Source: Brachybacterium kimchii
GTDB taxonomy: Bacteria > Actinomycetota > Actinomycetes > Actinomycetales > Dermabacteraceae
Length of the DNA stretch: 64,000 nt
Assembly (NCBI RefSeq): GCF_023373525.1
Contig: NZ_CP097218.1
Location: forward strand, 1,116,001 to 1,180,000
Direction of reading: 5' to 3'
A program made the translations under genes and the position numbers. Positions 1-9,059 of the stretch are shown here, piece after piece. Every line of letters begins with the position of its first letter. Position 1 is the stretch's first letter. The notes under the pieces were generated by a model. It saw nothing but the letters and a program-made list of their open reading frames with translations. It was not told the DNA's origin and searched no databases.

Positions 1-648
1 AAGGCCGGGGACTTCCTCAGCACGAAGCTCCAGATCTCGGCGTACATCGGCCTGATCCTCTCCGCGCCCGTGGTGATCTACGAGATCTGGATGTTCCTCG
101 TCCCGGGTCTGCACAAGACCGAGCGCCGCTACGCGATCGGCTTCTTCGGCTCCGCGATCCCGCTGTTCTTCATCGGCTGCGTGGCCGGCTACTGGATCAT
201 GGACAAGGCGATCCCGATCCTGCTGAGCTTCGCCCCGAACAGCGAGGCCGTCACCGCCAACCTGAACTTCGGCGACTACCTCAAGCTGTTCATCAAGACC
301 ATGCTGGCCTTCGGCGTCGCCTTCGACCTGCCCGTGGTCCTCGTGCTGCTGAACTTCCTGGGGATCCTCTCGGGCCGCAGCATGCTCAAGGCCTGGCGCT
401 GGGTGGTCTTCCTCTGCTTCGCCTTCACGGCGGTCATGGTGCCCACGCCCGATCCGTTCACGATGATCGGGATGACCCTGCCGATGGTGGCCCTCTACTT
501 CGCCGCCGTCGCCGTCAGCTTCTGGAACGACAGGCGCCGCGCCAAACGGGAGGGCGCCGAGCTCGACGACGAGCAGGCGAGCAGCATCGACGACGCCCCC
601 GAGGCGATCGACGGGCCGTCGTCCCTCGACGAGGACGACGACCGGTGA
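1..648 (+). CDS. tatC: Sec-independent protein translocase TatC, 3' part
   Basis: The frame is open from the first base and encodes the last 215 residues of TatC, the polytopic receptor of the twin-arginine export system. The start codon lies upstream of the window. TatC family features include a short EIW segment followed by a PGL turn, several hydrophobic membrane segments, and a periplasm-facing loop between them. The protein ends in a strongly acidic cytoplasmic tail rich in D and E, which is common in actinobacterial TatC. The stop codon overlaps the GTG start of the next gene, so the two are probably translated together. In actinobacteria tatA-tatC next to helY is a familiar order, which supports the call. 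Two likely Tat clients are encoded in this window: the GH25 lysozyme at 46.5 kb and the ABC binding protein at 54.7-56.5 kb. Confidence 0.95.
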   Translation, partial: KAGDFLSTKLQISAYIGLILSAPVVIYEIWMFLVPGLHKTERRYAIGFFGSAIPLFFIGCVAGYWIMDKAIPILLSFAPNSEAVTANLNFGDYLKLFIKTMLAFGVAFDLPVVLVLLNFLGILSGRSMLKAWRWVVFLCFAFTAVMVPTPDPFTMIGMTLPMVALYFAAVAVSFWNDRRRAKREGAELDDEQASSIDDAPEAIDGPSSLDEDDDR

Positions 649-1595
649 GCCGCCTGCGGATCGGATTGCTGACGAATCCGTCCGCCGCCCACGGCGCCGC
701 CCAGCGCACGGGGCGCCAGGTCGCCCACCTCCTGCGGATCGCCGGCATCTCCGTCGTCGAGCTCACCGCGTCCAGCGCGGCCGTCGCCCGCGCCCGCGCC
801 ATGGAGGTCCGCGAGACCCTCACGGCGCTCGTCGTCGTGGGAGGGGACGGCACCGTGGCGCTCGGCGCCGAGATCGTCGCGCACACCGCGGTGCGCCTCG
901 GCGTCGTGCCCGCGGGGAGCGGCAACGACTTCGCGCGCGCACTGGGTCTGGAGGAGACCGATGTCGAGGCGTCCGTGCGCAACCTCCTGCACGCCCTCTC
1001 GCGGCCCGTGGTGACGATCGACGCCATCGAGCTGCGGGCGGACGTCGAGGACGGGCTTTCGGCCGGCGCTCCGACGATCGCCGTGGGCAACGTGTCGCTC
1101 GGCTTCGACGCGCTCGTGAACGCCCGCGCGAACTCCTCCCGGCTGTCGCCGCGCCTGCGCTACACGGGCGGGGTGATGCGCGAGCTGGCCTCGTTCCGGC
1201 CCTTCCCGTACTGGATCGAGGTCGACGGCGGCCCTCGCGAGGAGATCGACGCGAGCCTGATGACCCTGTGCAGCACGGGGATCTTCGGCGGCGGGATGCG
1301 CCTGGTGCCCGACGCCCGCGTCGACGACGGCCTGCTCGACCTCGCGATCGTCTCCGGCCTCGGTCGCGGCGGGCTCGTGCGCTTCTTCCCCCGGGTCTTC
1401 CGCGGTACCCACACGGACCTCTCCGTCTTCTCCGTGCGGCAGGTCCGCGAGATCCGGCTGGGCCTGCGGGAGCCGATGCTCCTGCGCGCCTTCGCCGACG
1501 GCGAGCCGCGCAGCCAGCTCCCCGTGCGCGCCCGGGTCCTCCCGGGGGCGGTGCGCATCCTCGCCGACCTCCCCCACGCGGAAGGGAGGGCATGA
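645..1595 (+). CDS. Diacylglycerol kinase family lipid kinase (YegS/LCB5-like)
   Basis: A 316-residue protein of the DAGK catalytic family, which phosphorylates diacylglycerol or related lipids. The nucleotide-binding GGDGT motif is at residues 66-70 and the second conserved motif PAGSGND is at 89-95. A glycine-rich stretch (GIFGGGM) and a C-terminal FADGEP-type segment complete the usual fold. The length is normal for the bacterial family. It starts with GTG overlapping the tatC stop, and its own stop overlaps the helY ATG, so it sits in a translationally coupled tatC-kinase-helY run. The lipid substrate cannot be read from the sequence; a role in recycling diacylglycerol or in phosphatidylinositol or glycolipid metabolism is possible. 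Confidence 0.88.
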   Translation: MSRLRIGLLTNPSAAHGAAQRTGRQVAHLLRIAGISVVELTASSAAVARARAMEVRETLTALVVVGGDGTVALGAEIVAHTAVRLGVVPAGSGNDFARALGLEETDVEASVRNLLHALSRPVVTIDAIELRADVEDGLSAGAPTIAVGNVSLGFDALVNARANSSRLSPRLRYTGGVMRELASFRPFPYWIEVDGGPREEIDASLMTLCSTGIFGGGMRLVPDARVDDGLLDLAIVSGLGRGGLVRFFPRVFRGTHTDLSVFSVRQVREIRLGLREPMLLRAFADGEPRSQLPVRARVLPGAVRILADLPHAEGRA

Positions 1596-4555
1596 TGAGC
1601 TCGCCCTCGGAGGCCTACGCCCGGTTCCGCGCGGAGCAGCGGCGCCAGGGGACCGAGCTCGCCGTGTTCCGCGAGCGCTTCGACTTCGCCCTCGACCCCT
1701 TCCAGGTCGACGGCTGCGAGGCCCTCGAGCACGGCGACTCCGTCCTCGTGGCGGCGCCCACGGGCGCCGGCAAGACCATCGTCGGCGAGTTCGCGGTCCA
1801 CCTCGCCCTCTCCCAGGGGCGCAAGGTCTTCTACACGACCCCGATCAAGGCGCTGTCGAACCAGAAGCACGACGAGCTGCGCGCATGGCTCGGCCACGAG
1901 AGGGTCGGCCTGCTCACCGGCGACGTGAGCCTGCACCCCGAGGCCGACGTGGTCGTGATGACCACCGAGGTGCTGCGCAACATGCTCTATGCGGGCTCGC
2001 CGCTGCTCGAGGGCCTCGGCTTCGTCGTGATGGACGAGGTCCATTACCTCGCCGATCGACTGCGCGGACCGGTCTGGGAGGAGGTCATCATCCACCTCGA
2101 CCGCTCCGTGCAGCTCGTCGCGCTCTCGGCCACCGTCTCGAACGCCGAGGAGTTCGGCACCTGGCTGCAGGAGGTGCGCGGGAGCACCGCGATCATCGTC
2201 TCGGAGACCCGCCCGGTGCCGCTGTGGCAGCACGTGCTCGTGGGGACCGAGCTCATGGACCTCTTCGTCGACGAGGACGGCGAGAGGGTCGTCTCCCACG
2301 GCCCGGGAGCCCGCGGTCGCAGCGAGATCAACCCCGACCTCGAGCAGGTCTCGTCGCTCTCGGCGCCGGTCGACGGCCGGCGCGGGGGAGCGCGCGGCGG
2401 CTCCGGCGGTCACCGAGGGCATGGAGAGCACGGCGGCGGAGGCCGCGCCGGCAGGGGCCACGGGGGCCGCGGGCGCAGCGACCGCCGGGGCACCCGCGGA
2501 CGCCACCGCCCGCGCGGCCACGACCGGCACGGCGGCGACGGGCGTCACGGCGGGGACGGACACCGCGGCAGCAGCCGCGGCGAGACGGGCCACGCGCCGC
2601 ACCTGCCGCGGCCGCCGCGGCAGTCGGAGATCGTCGCCATCCTGGACGACGAGGGCCTGCTGCCCGCGATCTTCTTCATCTTCTCCCGCGCCGGCTGCGA
2701 CGCCTCCGTGCGCCGACTCGACCAGTCGCGCGTGCGCCTGACCACGGACTCCGAGCGGACCCGCATCCGCGCGATCCTCGACGAGCGCCTGTCCGTGATC
2801 GGCGTCGAGGACGAGCAGATCCTGCACCTGGCCCAGTTCCGCCGCGCCGCCGAGAACGGCTTCGCCGCCCACCACGCCGGCATGCTCCCGCTGCTGAAGG
2901 CCTGCGTCGAGGACCTCTTCGAGGAGGCCCTGATCAAGGTCGTCTTCGCCACCGAGACCCTCGCGCTCGGCATCAACATGCCCGCGCGCTCGGTCGTCCT
3001 GGACAAGCTCACGAAGTTCAACGGCGTCGAGCACGCCGACCTCACACCGGGGGAGTTCACGCAGCTCACCGGGCGGGCGGGCCGCCGCGGCATCGACGTG
3101 GAGGGTCACGCGATCGTCGTCGCCGCCCCCGGGTTCGACGCCTCGGCGGTGGCCTCCCTCGCCTCCCGACGGACCTTCCCGCTGCGCTCCGCCTTCCACC
3201 CGACGGCGAACATGGCCGTCAACCTGCTGAGCAGCTTCGATCTCGAGCAGGCCCGCGAGACCCTCGAGATGAGCTTCGCCCAGTTCCAGAGCGATCGCAG
3301 CGTGGTGGGTCTGGCCCGCCGCGCCCGCGAGCTCGAGGACACCGCCGCCTCCTACCGCGAGGCGGCGGTCTGCGAGCGCGGAGACCTGGGCGAGTACGCG
3401 GAGATCCGGCGCCGCATCACCGAGCGCGAGAAGACCCTCTCCCAGCGCCGCTCCGCCGGCGACCGCGATCGCACCCTGAGGGCGCTGCGCGCCCTGCGCC
3501 GCGGAGAGGTGATCGCCCTCCCGGGCGGCCGGCGCCAGGGGTACGCGGTCGTGCTCGACGTGGACCGCGAGGTCCTCGGCGGCCCGCAGGTCGACGTGCT
3601 CACGGCGGAGGGCCGCGTGCGCAGCCTCCGCCCCGGGGACGTGCCCAGCCCTCCCGCGGTCATCGACACCCTGCGCCTGCCGCGGCCCGACCGCATGGGG
3701 TCGGCGAAGGTCCGCAAGGACACCGCCGCCGCCCTGCGCGAGCGCCTGGCCGGGCACGACCACGACGCGCGCGCCGAGGTCCGTCGTCTCGCCGGGCGCA
3801 CCCCGTCGACCGCCGCGGAGGATCCCGAGCTCATCGAGCTCCGCGAGCGGATGCGCGCCCACCCCTGCCACACGTGCCCCGAGCTCGAGGCCCATGAGCG
3901 GTGGCTGCAGCGCCTCGGCCGCGCCGAGAAGGACCTCGCCTCCGTGCAGCGGCGCATCGAGGGCCGCACCTCGTCGCTGGCCCGCCAGTTCGATCGCCTG
4001 ATCGCCCTGCTCACCGAGCTCGGGCACCTCGCCGAGGCTCCCGACGGCGGCCTGCGGCCGACGGAGCGCGGCCTCCGCCTGCGCCGACTGTTCTCGGATC
4101 GCGACCTGCTGGTCGCCGAGTGCCTCGAGCGCGGCGCCTGGGACGAGCTGCGCCCGGCGGAGCTCGCCGCGATGGTCTCCGCCTGCACCTACGAGGCCCG
4201 GCGCGACTCCCCGCAGGCGCCCGAGCTGCCTCCCGGCGCCCGCTTCGACGCGTCCCTGGTCGCGACCGAGCGCGTGGCGAAGGACCTGCGCTCCGCCGAG
4301 GAGCGCCACGGCGTCGACCCGACGGCGGCGCCCGATCCGGCGATCAGCGCGATCATGCACCGCTGGGCGAGCGGCGAGCATCTCGCCGCCGCCCTCCAGG
4401 ACGCGGATCTCACCCCGGGGGACTTCGTCCGCCACTGCCGGCAGGTCGTGGACCTGCTCGAGCAGCTCACCGACTCACCGCACGTCTCCCTCTCAGCCAG
4501 GGATGCCATAGTCGGCGTGCGCCGCGGTCTCGTCGCCCAGGAGATGGAGCGATGA
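1592..4555 (+). CDS. helY: DEVH-box RNA/DNA helicase HelY (Ski2/Mtr4-like)
   Basis: A 987-residue superfamily 2 helicase. Walker A APTGAGKT is at residues 55-62, the DEVH box at 148-151, an SAT motif follows, and motif VI TGRAGRRG begins near residue 493. The second half has the long helical and DSHCT-like region typical of Ski2/Mtr4/HelY proteins, including a conserved CHTC Cys pair. The ATG at 1592 is chosen because it overlaps the stop of the kinase gene (ATGA); an ATG at 1595 is an alternative. An unusual low-complexity insertion rich in Gly, Arg and His (about residues 264-343) separates the two RecA-like domains. The order tatC-helY matches mycobacteria. The precise substrate is unknown; RNA unwinding or decay is the usual assumption. 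Confidence 0.92.
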   Translation: MMSSPSEAYARFRAEQRRQGTELAVFRERFDFALDPFQVDGCEALEHGDSVLVAAPTGAGKTIVGEFAVHLALSQGRKVFYTTPIKALSNQKHDELRAWLGHERVGLLTGDVSLHPEADVVVMTTEVLRNMLYAGSPLLEGLGFVVMDEVHYLADRLRGPVWEEVIIHLDRSVQLVALSATVSNAEEFGTWLQEVRGSTAIIVSETRPVPLWQHVLVGTELMDLFVDEDGERVVSHGPGARGRSEINPDLEQVSSLSAPVDGRRGGARGGSGGHRGHGEHGGGGRAGRGHGGRGRSDRRGTRGRHRPRGHDRHGGDGRHGGDGHRGSSRGETGHAPHLPRPPRQSEIVAILDDEGLLPAIFFIFSRAGCDASVRRLDQSRVRLTTDSERTRIRAILDERLSVIGVEDEQILHLAQFRRAAENGFAAHHAGMLPLLKACVEDLFEEALIKVVFATETLALGINMPARSVVLDKLTKFNGVEHADLTPGEFTQLTGRAGRRGIDVEGHAIVVAAPGFDASAVASLASRRTFPLRSAFHPTANMAVNLLSSFDLEQARETLEMSFAQFQSDRSVVGLARRARELEDTAASYREAAVCERGDLGEYAEIRRRITEREKTLSQRRSAGDRDRTLRALRALRRGEVIALPGGRRQGYAVVLDVDREVLGGPQVDVLTAEGRVRSLRPGDVPSPPAVIDTLRLPRPDRMGSAKVRKDTAAALRERLAGHDHDARAEVRRLAGRTPSTAAEDPELIELRERMRAHPCHTCPELEAHERWLQRLGRAEKDLASVQRRIEGRTSSLARQFDRLIALLTELGHLAEAPDGGLRPTERGLRLRRLFSDRDLLVAECLERGAWDELRPAELAAMVSACTYEARRDSPQAPELPPGARFDASLVATERVAKDLRSAEERHGVDPTAAPDPAISAIMHRWASGEHLAAALQDADLTPGDFVRHCRQVVDLLEQLTDSPHVSLSARDAIVGVRRGLVAQEMER

Positions 4556-4640
4556 CCCCGCGCGGCGTCCGTCCCGCCAGCCCGCCGCCTCCGCCACGAG
4601 CCCGCCCGCTCCCACCACGTCCGCAAGGAGTACCCCGGTC

Positions 4641-5408
4641 ATGACCGCGCCCGGCACCGATGCCCCGTCGACCTCCGCGCAGGACGAGGTGCTCTTCACC
4701 GGCGTCGTCGTCTACTCCACGCAGGATCCGGAGGCCTCCGCCGTCCTCGTCTCCGGGGGAGTGGTGGCATGGATCGGGCCGTCGGAGACCGCGGAAGGCC
4801 TCCACCCCCGCGCGCGCCGCATCAACGCGACCGGCTGCCTGCTCACCCCGGGATTCGTCGACTGCCTTCCCACGCCCGACGGCGCCGCCGTGGACGACGA
4901 CTGGCGCGCCGCCGCGGCCTCCCGCGGCATCACCGGAGCCGTCCCCGGGAGCGCGGGGACGCGCGAGGGCATGCGCGTGCTGAGCCCCGTCGCCGAGCCG
5001 CTGCCGCTCAAGGACCTCAGTGCGCAGGGCGTCCCGCTGGCCTTCGGCTCGCTCGGGGCGGAGGACGCCCTGGACCCGTGGAGCTGGGTGCGCGCCGCCG
5101 CCCACGGCGGGGATCCCGCCCAGCGCATCAGCGACCGGGCAGCTTTCCTCGCCTCCACACGCGCGGGCCTGCGGCTGCTGGACGTGCCCCATCCCGGTGC
5201 CCTGAACCTCGGCGTCGAGGCGACGCTCGTGGTGTGGGAGCCCTGGGACTTCACCGTCCACTCCTCGGACATCCGCACCAACGCCTGGTCCGTCGACCCC
5301 CGTTCGCGCACCCCCATGCTCCCCGACCTCACCGAGGGCGCGCCGCGGGCGCTGCGCACGCTCGTGCGCGGGGAGATCGTCCACGACGTGCCGGGGGCCC
5401 TCGGCTGA
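4641..5408 (+). CDS. Degenerate amidohydrolase-like protein, probably catalytically inactive
   Basis: A 255-residue protein that combines the N-terminal and C-terminal beta-sandwich parts of the amidohydrolase superfamily but lacks most of the TIM barrel. The N-terminal half ends in TPGFVD, where active members continue with a metal-binding HxH; here the sequence reads CLPTPDG and both histidines are absent. The C-terminal half has the usual LNLGVEATLVVWEP-type and LVRGEIVHD-type strands. Normal members have about 380-550 residues. An AAGGAG ribosome site precedes the ATG, and the stop overlaps the start of lnt (TGATG), so the gene is kept inside an envelope operon. A scaffold or regulatory role is possible, or it is an eroding gene; intact frame and coupling favour the former. 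Function unknown. Confidence 0.7.
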   Translation: MTAPGTDAPSTSAQDEVLFTGVVVYSTQDPEASAVLVSGGVVAWIGPSETAEGLHPRARRINATGCLLTPGFVDCLPTPDGAAVDDDWRAAAASRGITGAVPGSAGTREGMRVLSPVAEPLPLKDLSAQGVPLAFGSLGAEDALDPWSWVRAAAHGGDPAQRISDRAAFLASTRAGLRLLDVPHPGALNLGVEATLVVWEPWDFTVHSSDIRTNAWSVDPRSRTPMLPDLTEGAPRALRTLVRGEIVHDVPGALG

Positions 5409-7072
5409 TGACACGGACCACGAGCGGGGCCCGCGGCGCCCACCCGGCGGTGCGGCGCGGCGTGCGCACCCCGCGCGACCAGGTGGCGCCCACGCCCGCG
5501 CTCGCGGCGCTCGTGCTGGGCGTCCTCGGCGGCCTCGGGGCCCTCGCCGCCTTCCCGCCCTACGACCTGTGGATGCTGCTGCCCTTCGCGATCGCCGCCC
5601 TCAACGCGTGCGTGCTCACGCGGCGCTGGCACGTCGCGGCCCTGGCCTCCCTGCTCTGGGGGCTCGCCTTCTTCGTCCCCCTGACCATCTGGGCGAAGAC
5701 CTACGCGGGCCCCGCTCCGTGGCTCGCCCTCGGCGCCTTCGAGGCCCTCTACATCGTCCTCTACGGGCTCGCCGCGCGCGCCGTGCTGGTGCGCCGCGGC
5801 ATCGGGCTGGGCTCCGGGATCGTGCTGGCCGCGCTCTGGGTGGCCGTCGAGACCCTGCGCTCGACCTTCCCCTGGGGCGGGCTGTCGTGGGGCTCGGTGG
5901 CCTTCGCCCTCAGCGATTCGCCGCTGCTGAACCTGGGCCCGTGGATCGGCACCGCCGGTCTGTCCTTCGTGGTCGCCCTACTGGCGCAGTTCCTGTGCGG
6001 GGGAGCGCTCGCCCTGCTGGGTCGGCGCCATCGCGGCGTCAGGGGGCTCAGCGGGGTGTGGCCGATGGCGACGGTCGTCGGCGTCGTCATCGGCACCATG
6101 GTGGTCCCGCTGCCCAAGAACCCCGCCCCGTCGGACGACGGCTCGATGACCATCGCGGGCGTCCAGGGCAACGTGCCGCCCATCGACCCGGAGAGCCTCG
6201 CCATGCCCTCCGAGATCTTCCCGAACCAGCTCACGGCCACGGCCGACGCCGTCCAGCAGGTGCGTGAGGACGGCGGGCAGCTGGACCTCGTGGTCTGGCC
6301 CGAGGACTCCACCGGCTGGGACCCGCGCGCGGACGCCTCCCGCGGCCAGGCGATCACCGCCGCCGCGCAGGACGCCCAGGCGCCGATCATGGTCGGCACC
6401 CAGACCCCCACGGACGACGGCGGCAGGTACAACAACTCTCTGCTGTGGACGACGGACGGCACCGTCGCCGGCGTCTACGCCAAGCGCCACCCGGTGCCCT
6501 TCGGCGAGTACATCCCCTACCGCTCGTTCTTCCGCACCCTGAGCGACAAGGTCGACCTCGTCTCCTCCGACATGAAGGCGGGCACGCAGCCGGGCGTCTT
6601 CGACGTCGACGGGCACGGCGTGGGCGTGCTCATCTGCTTCGAGATCGCTTACCAGGACCTCGTGGACGACGTCGTGGACGACGGCGCCCAGGTGATCGTG
6701 GTGCAGTCCAACAACGCCCTGTTCGGCGACTCCGACGAGGCGATCCAGCAGGTCGCGGAGTCGAAGGTGTTCGCGGTCGTCAGCGGCCGCAGCGTCGTGC
6801 ACGTCTCGACCGTCGGCCAGAGCGCGATCTTCACCCCGGAGGGCCGCACCCTCGACTACCAGGACCACTGGACGCAGGGATCCGTGATCGGCGAGGTGCC
6901 GCTGCGCACCGGGACCACGCCGGCCGTCGCGGCCGGCCGCTGGCCGGAGATCGTGCTCTCCGCCCTCGCGATCGCGGGCGTGCTGTTCGCGGGCGCCGGC
7001 GGACGCCGGGCCGTCGCCCCCGCGGTGCGCCGTCGCGAGCGCGCCGCCGCGCGCGGCGGGAGCTCCCGGTGA
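5408..7072 (+). CDS. lnt: Apolipoprotein N-acyltransferase Lnt
   Basis: A 554-residue membrane enzyme that adds the third acyl chain to the N-terminal cysteine of lipoproteins. The N-terminal half contains about seven hydrophobic segments. The C-terminal half is a nitrilase-like domain with the catalytic triad visible: Glu in VWPEDS (residue 299), Lys in [12 protein letters not shown] (359) and Cys in LICFE (410). The ATG at 5408 overlaps the preceding stop. The downstream gene is a Ppm1-type mannosyltransferase starting at an overlapping GTG; in Mycobacterium tuberculosis the two activities are fused in one polypeptide, whereas here they are separate. The lipobox-bearing ABC binding protein near 56.4 kb is one likely substrate. 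Confidence 0.93.
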   Translation: MTRTTSGARGAHPAVRRGVRTPRDQVAPTPALAALVLGVLGGLGALAAFPPYDLWMLLPFAIAALNACVLTRRWHVAALASLLWGLAFFVPLTIWAKTYAGPAPWLALGAFEALYIVLYGLAARAVLVRRGIGLGSGIVLAALWVAVETLRSTFPWGGLSWGSVAFALSDSPLLNLGPWIGTAGLSFVVALLAQFLCGGALALLGRRHRGVRGLSGVWPMATVVGVVIGTMVVPLPKNPAPSDDGSMTIAGVQGNVPPIDPESLAMPSEIFPNQLTATADAVQQVREDGGQLDLVVWPEDSTGWDPRADASRGQAITAAAQDAQAPIMVGTQTPTDDGGRYNNSLLWTTDGTVAGVYAKRHPVPFGEYIPYRSFFRTLSDKVDLVSSDMKAGTQPGVFDVDGHGVGVLICFEIAYQDLVDDVVDDGAQVIVVQSNNALFGDSDEAIQQVAESKVFAVVSGRSVVHVSTVGQSAIFTPEGRTLDYQDHWTQGSVIGEVPLRTGTTPAVAAGRWPEIVLSALAIAGVLFAGAGGRRAVAPAVRRRERAAARGGSSR

Positions 7073-7854
7073 GCGCCCGGGTCCTCGTCGTCATCCCGAC
7101 CTACGACGAGCGCGAGACCCTGCCCTCGACCCTCGCGCGTCTGCGGGCGGCCGTCCCGGACGCCCACGTGCTCGTGGTCGACGACGCCTCCCCGGACGGC
7201 ACCGGCGAGCTCGCCGAGACCCTCGCGCAGGACGACCCGCAGGTCGACGTCCTCCACCGCGCGGGCAAGGAGGGCCTCGGCCCCGCCTACCTCGCGGGCT
7301 TCCGCTGGGGGCTCGAGCGCGGCACCGAGGTGCTCGTGGAGATGGACGCCGACGCCTCCCACCGGCCCGAGCAGCTCCCGCGCCTCCTCGACGTGGTCGA
7401 GGGCGGGGCGGACCTCGCGATCGGCTCGCGATGGGTGCCGGGCGGACGCGTCCACGACTGGCCGCTGCGCCGCCTGCTGCTCTCCCGCGCCGCGAACGTC
7501 TACGCGCGCCTCGCCCTGGGTCTGCGGGTGCACGACGCCACCGCGGGCTTCCGCGCCTACCGCGCCCCGCTCGCGCGGATCCTGGTCGAGTCCGGACCCG
7601 CGTCCCAGGGCTACTGCTTCCAGGTCGACATGACGCGGCGCTCCGCGGCGCGCGGCGCCGTCGTCCGCGAGGTCCCCATCGACTTCGACGAGCGCACCGA
7701 GGGCGCCAGCAAGATGAGCTCGGCGATCGTGCGCGAAGCCCTCGTGAAGGTCACCTGGTGGGGGTTGCAGCGCCGCTCCCAGCAGCTCCTCACCCTGCTC
7801 CGATACCCTGGTCGCCACGCATCACGTGAGAGTTCGCTCCCGTCCGGCAGGTGA
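7069..7854 (+). CDS. Polyprenol monophosphomannose (dolichol-phosphate mannose) synthase
   Basis: A 261-residue GT2 glycosyltransferase of the DPM1/Ppm1 type, which transfers mannose from GDP-mannose to polyprenyl phosphate and supplies mannose for lipoglycans and protein O-mannosylation. The nucleotide-binding start [10 protein letters not shown] is followed by DDASPDGTG and the metal-binding [15 protein letters not shown] and a later QVDMTRR segment fit the family. There is no C-terminal membrane segment, so it is probably peripheral and may work with Lnt, as the fused mycobacterial enzyme does. The GTG at 7069 overlaps the lnt stop; no upstream start makes sense because it would lie deep inside lnt. 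Confidence 0.9.
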   Translation: MSARVLVVIPTYDERETLPSTLARLRAAVPDAHVLVVDDASPDGTGELAETLAQDDPQVDVLHRAGKEGLGPAYLAGFRWGLERGTEVLVEMDADASHRPEQLPRLLDVVEGGADLAIGSRWVPGGRVHDWPLRRLLLSRAANVYARLALGLRVHDATAGFRAYRAPLARILVESGPASQGYCFQVDMTRRSAARGAVVREVPIDFDERTEGASKMSSAIVREALVKVTWWGLQRRSQQLLTLLRYPGRHASRESSLPSGR

Positions 7855-7858
7855 TCCC

Positions 7859-8485
7859 ATGAGCTCCACCTTCTCGTCTCCCAGCAGTTCCTCGTCCAGC
7901 GGCCGCTCGACCAGCGGCTCCTCCGCAGGCTCGTCCACCGGCGCGTCGCACGGCCGTCCGCCGTCGGGCAGGCGCTCCAGGCTGGCCGCGCTGCTGCCCT
8001 ATGCGGCGCTCGTGCTGGGCATCGTCGAGATCGCGCTGCTGATCCTCATCGGCGTGAAGACCTCGCTGTGGTGGTCGCTGCTCATCATCGTCGTGGGCTG
8101 GATCGTGGGCGTCGCCCTGCTGATCGCCGCGGGCCAGCAGTCCCTCTCCCGTGCGCGCTCCCTGTGGCGGGCCGTGCGCGGCACGGGGGACGTGCAGAAG
8201 CATCTCAGCCGCCCCGCGTTCACGGTGCTGGCCGCCGCGTGCTTCTTCTTCCCGGGCGTCCTCACCGACATCGTCGGGATCATCCTGCTGCTCACGCCCG
8301 TCCAGCGCCGCACGGTCGAGGGACTCGGCCTGTCCGGCGGCGGCGACGCCGCGCACCGCGTCCTCTTCCGGCGCAGCTCGGGAGGCGTGATCGACGGCGA
8401 GATCGTGGTGACGCCGCAGAAGCCCTCCGGCGGCGCCTCGTCCGGCCAGTCACCGGACGGCCCGCCGCTGATCACCCAGGACTGA
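7859..8485 (+). CDS. fxsA: FxsA family membrane protein
   Basis: A 208-residue protein with a Ser/Gly-rich N-terminal tail (residues 1-45) and about three to four membrane segments, with the FxsA signature around FPGVLTDIVGIILLL-type helices. FxsA was named for suppression of phage T7 exclusion in Escherichia coli, but its cellular role in actinobacteria is not established. The ATG at 7859 is preferred because AGGTGA lies 4 nt upstream; a GTG at 7826 in the same frame overlaps the previous gene by 29 bp and is the alternative. Position between a ppm1-type gene and rbpA matches the order near Rv2050-Rv2051c in M. tuberculosis. Confidence 0.85.
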   Translation: MSSTFSSPSSSSSSGRSTSGSSAGSSTGASHGRPPSGRRSRLAALLPYAALVLGIVEIALLILIGVKTSLWWSLLIIVVGWIVGVALLIAAGQQSLSRARSLWRAVRGTGDVQKHLSRPAFTVLAAACFFFPGVLTDIVGIILLLTPVQRRTVEGLGLSGGGDAAHRVLFRRSSGGVIDGEIVVTPQKPSGGASSGQSPDGPPLITQD

Positions 8486-8513
8486 GGCGCCCGCCGCCGC
8501 GCCGGCGCATCAC

Positions 8514-8558
8514 GAGAAGGGCCCCGCAGCCGTCGATGACGGTCGCGGGGCCCTTCTC
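8514..8558. terminator. Bidirectional hairpin between fxsA and rbpA
   Basis: A perfect 14-bp inverted repeat, GAGAAGGGCCCCGC at 8514-8527 and GCGGGGCCCTTCTC at 8545-8558, with a 17-nt loop. It sits 29 bp after the fxsA stop and 41 bp before the rbpA stop, exactly between the two convergent genes. It can end transcription from both sides. A run of U is lacking, as is usual for high-GC actinobacteria. Confidence 0.78.
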
Positions 8559-8598
8559 ATGGATGCGGCGCACGGCCGCCGGGCGCAGGGCCCGTGGT

Positions 8599-8949
8599 TC
8601 AGAGGTTCCGGCGCTGATGCAGCTTGCCGGCGTGCAGGAGGTCGAGGCGCTGATCGAGGAGCACCTGCAGATCCTCCTCGCTGCGGCGCTCGAGGAGCAT
8701 GTCCCAGTGGGTGCGCTGGGGCTTGCCCGGCTTCGCCTCGGGCTTCTCGTGGTCGCGCAGGACGGCGGTGTTGCCGCAGCGGCACTCCCAGATCGCCGGG
8801 ACGTCGGCCTCGACGGAGAAGGGGAGGATGATCGTGTGGCCGTTGGGGCAGTCGTAGACGGCCTCCTGGCGCGGGGCGGCGAGGACGTTCTCGTCGGTCT
8901 CCATGCTGAAGGATCCGAGGCGGGTTCCTCGCAGGCTGCGGCTGTTCAT
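8599..8949 (-). CDS. rbpA: RNA polymerase-binding protein RbpA
   Basis: A 116-residue actinobacterial transcription factor that binds the sigma subunit and RNA polymerase and stabilises open complexes. The N-terminal tail (residues 1-25) is basic. The core beta-barrel carries a CPNGH motif and a later CRCGN motif, so Cys, His, Cys and Cys are available as zinc ligands as in Streptomyces RbpA. The C-terminal sigma-interaction region contains RTHWDMLLERRS and LDQRLDLLHAG. The start is the ATG at 8949, preceded by AGGAAGG. A GGGAAT-N18-GTT sequence about 70 nt upstream matches the sigmaR/SigH consensus, and rbpA is a known sigmaR target in Streptomyces coelicolor. Confidence 0.96.
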   Translation of the reverse strand: MNSRSLRGTRLGSFSMETDENVLAAPRQEAVYDCPNGHTIILPFSVEADVPAIWECRCGNTAVLRDHEKPEAKPGKPQRTHWDMLLERRSEEDLQVLLDQRLDLLHAGKLHQRRNL

Positions 8950-9017
8950 CCGATGGTGCCTTCCTGACGGTTCCGGGGGCGGCGGTCGCACGCGCACTGC
9001 GGCGCGACAGTGACCAG

Positions 9018-9044
9018 AACGTCCCGTGGGCACGGAACATTCCC
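9018..9044 (-). promoter_or_regulatory. SigmaR/SigH-type promoter for rbpA
   Basis: On the minus strand GGGAAT (9044-9039) is followed by exactly 18 nt and then GTT (9020-9018). This equals the GGAAT-N18-GTT consensus of the thiol-stress sigma factor SigmaR of Streptomyces and SigH of mycobacteria. The predicted transcript start would be about 60 nt before the rbpA ATG. The sigma factor gene itself is not in the window. Confidence 0.75.
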
Positions 9045-9059
9045 GGGCCGCGGCGTGGG

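Noticed and set aside
1160-4435. A 1091-codon minus-strand frame opposite helY
   Set aside because: Translation shows no known motif and mirrors helY codon bias; antisense artefact.
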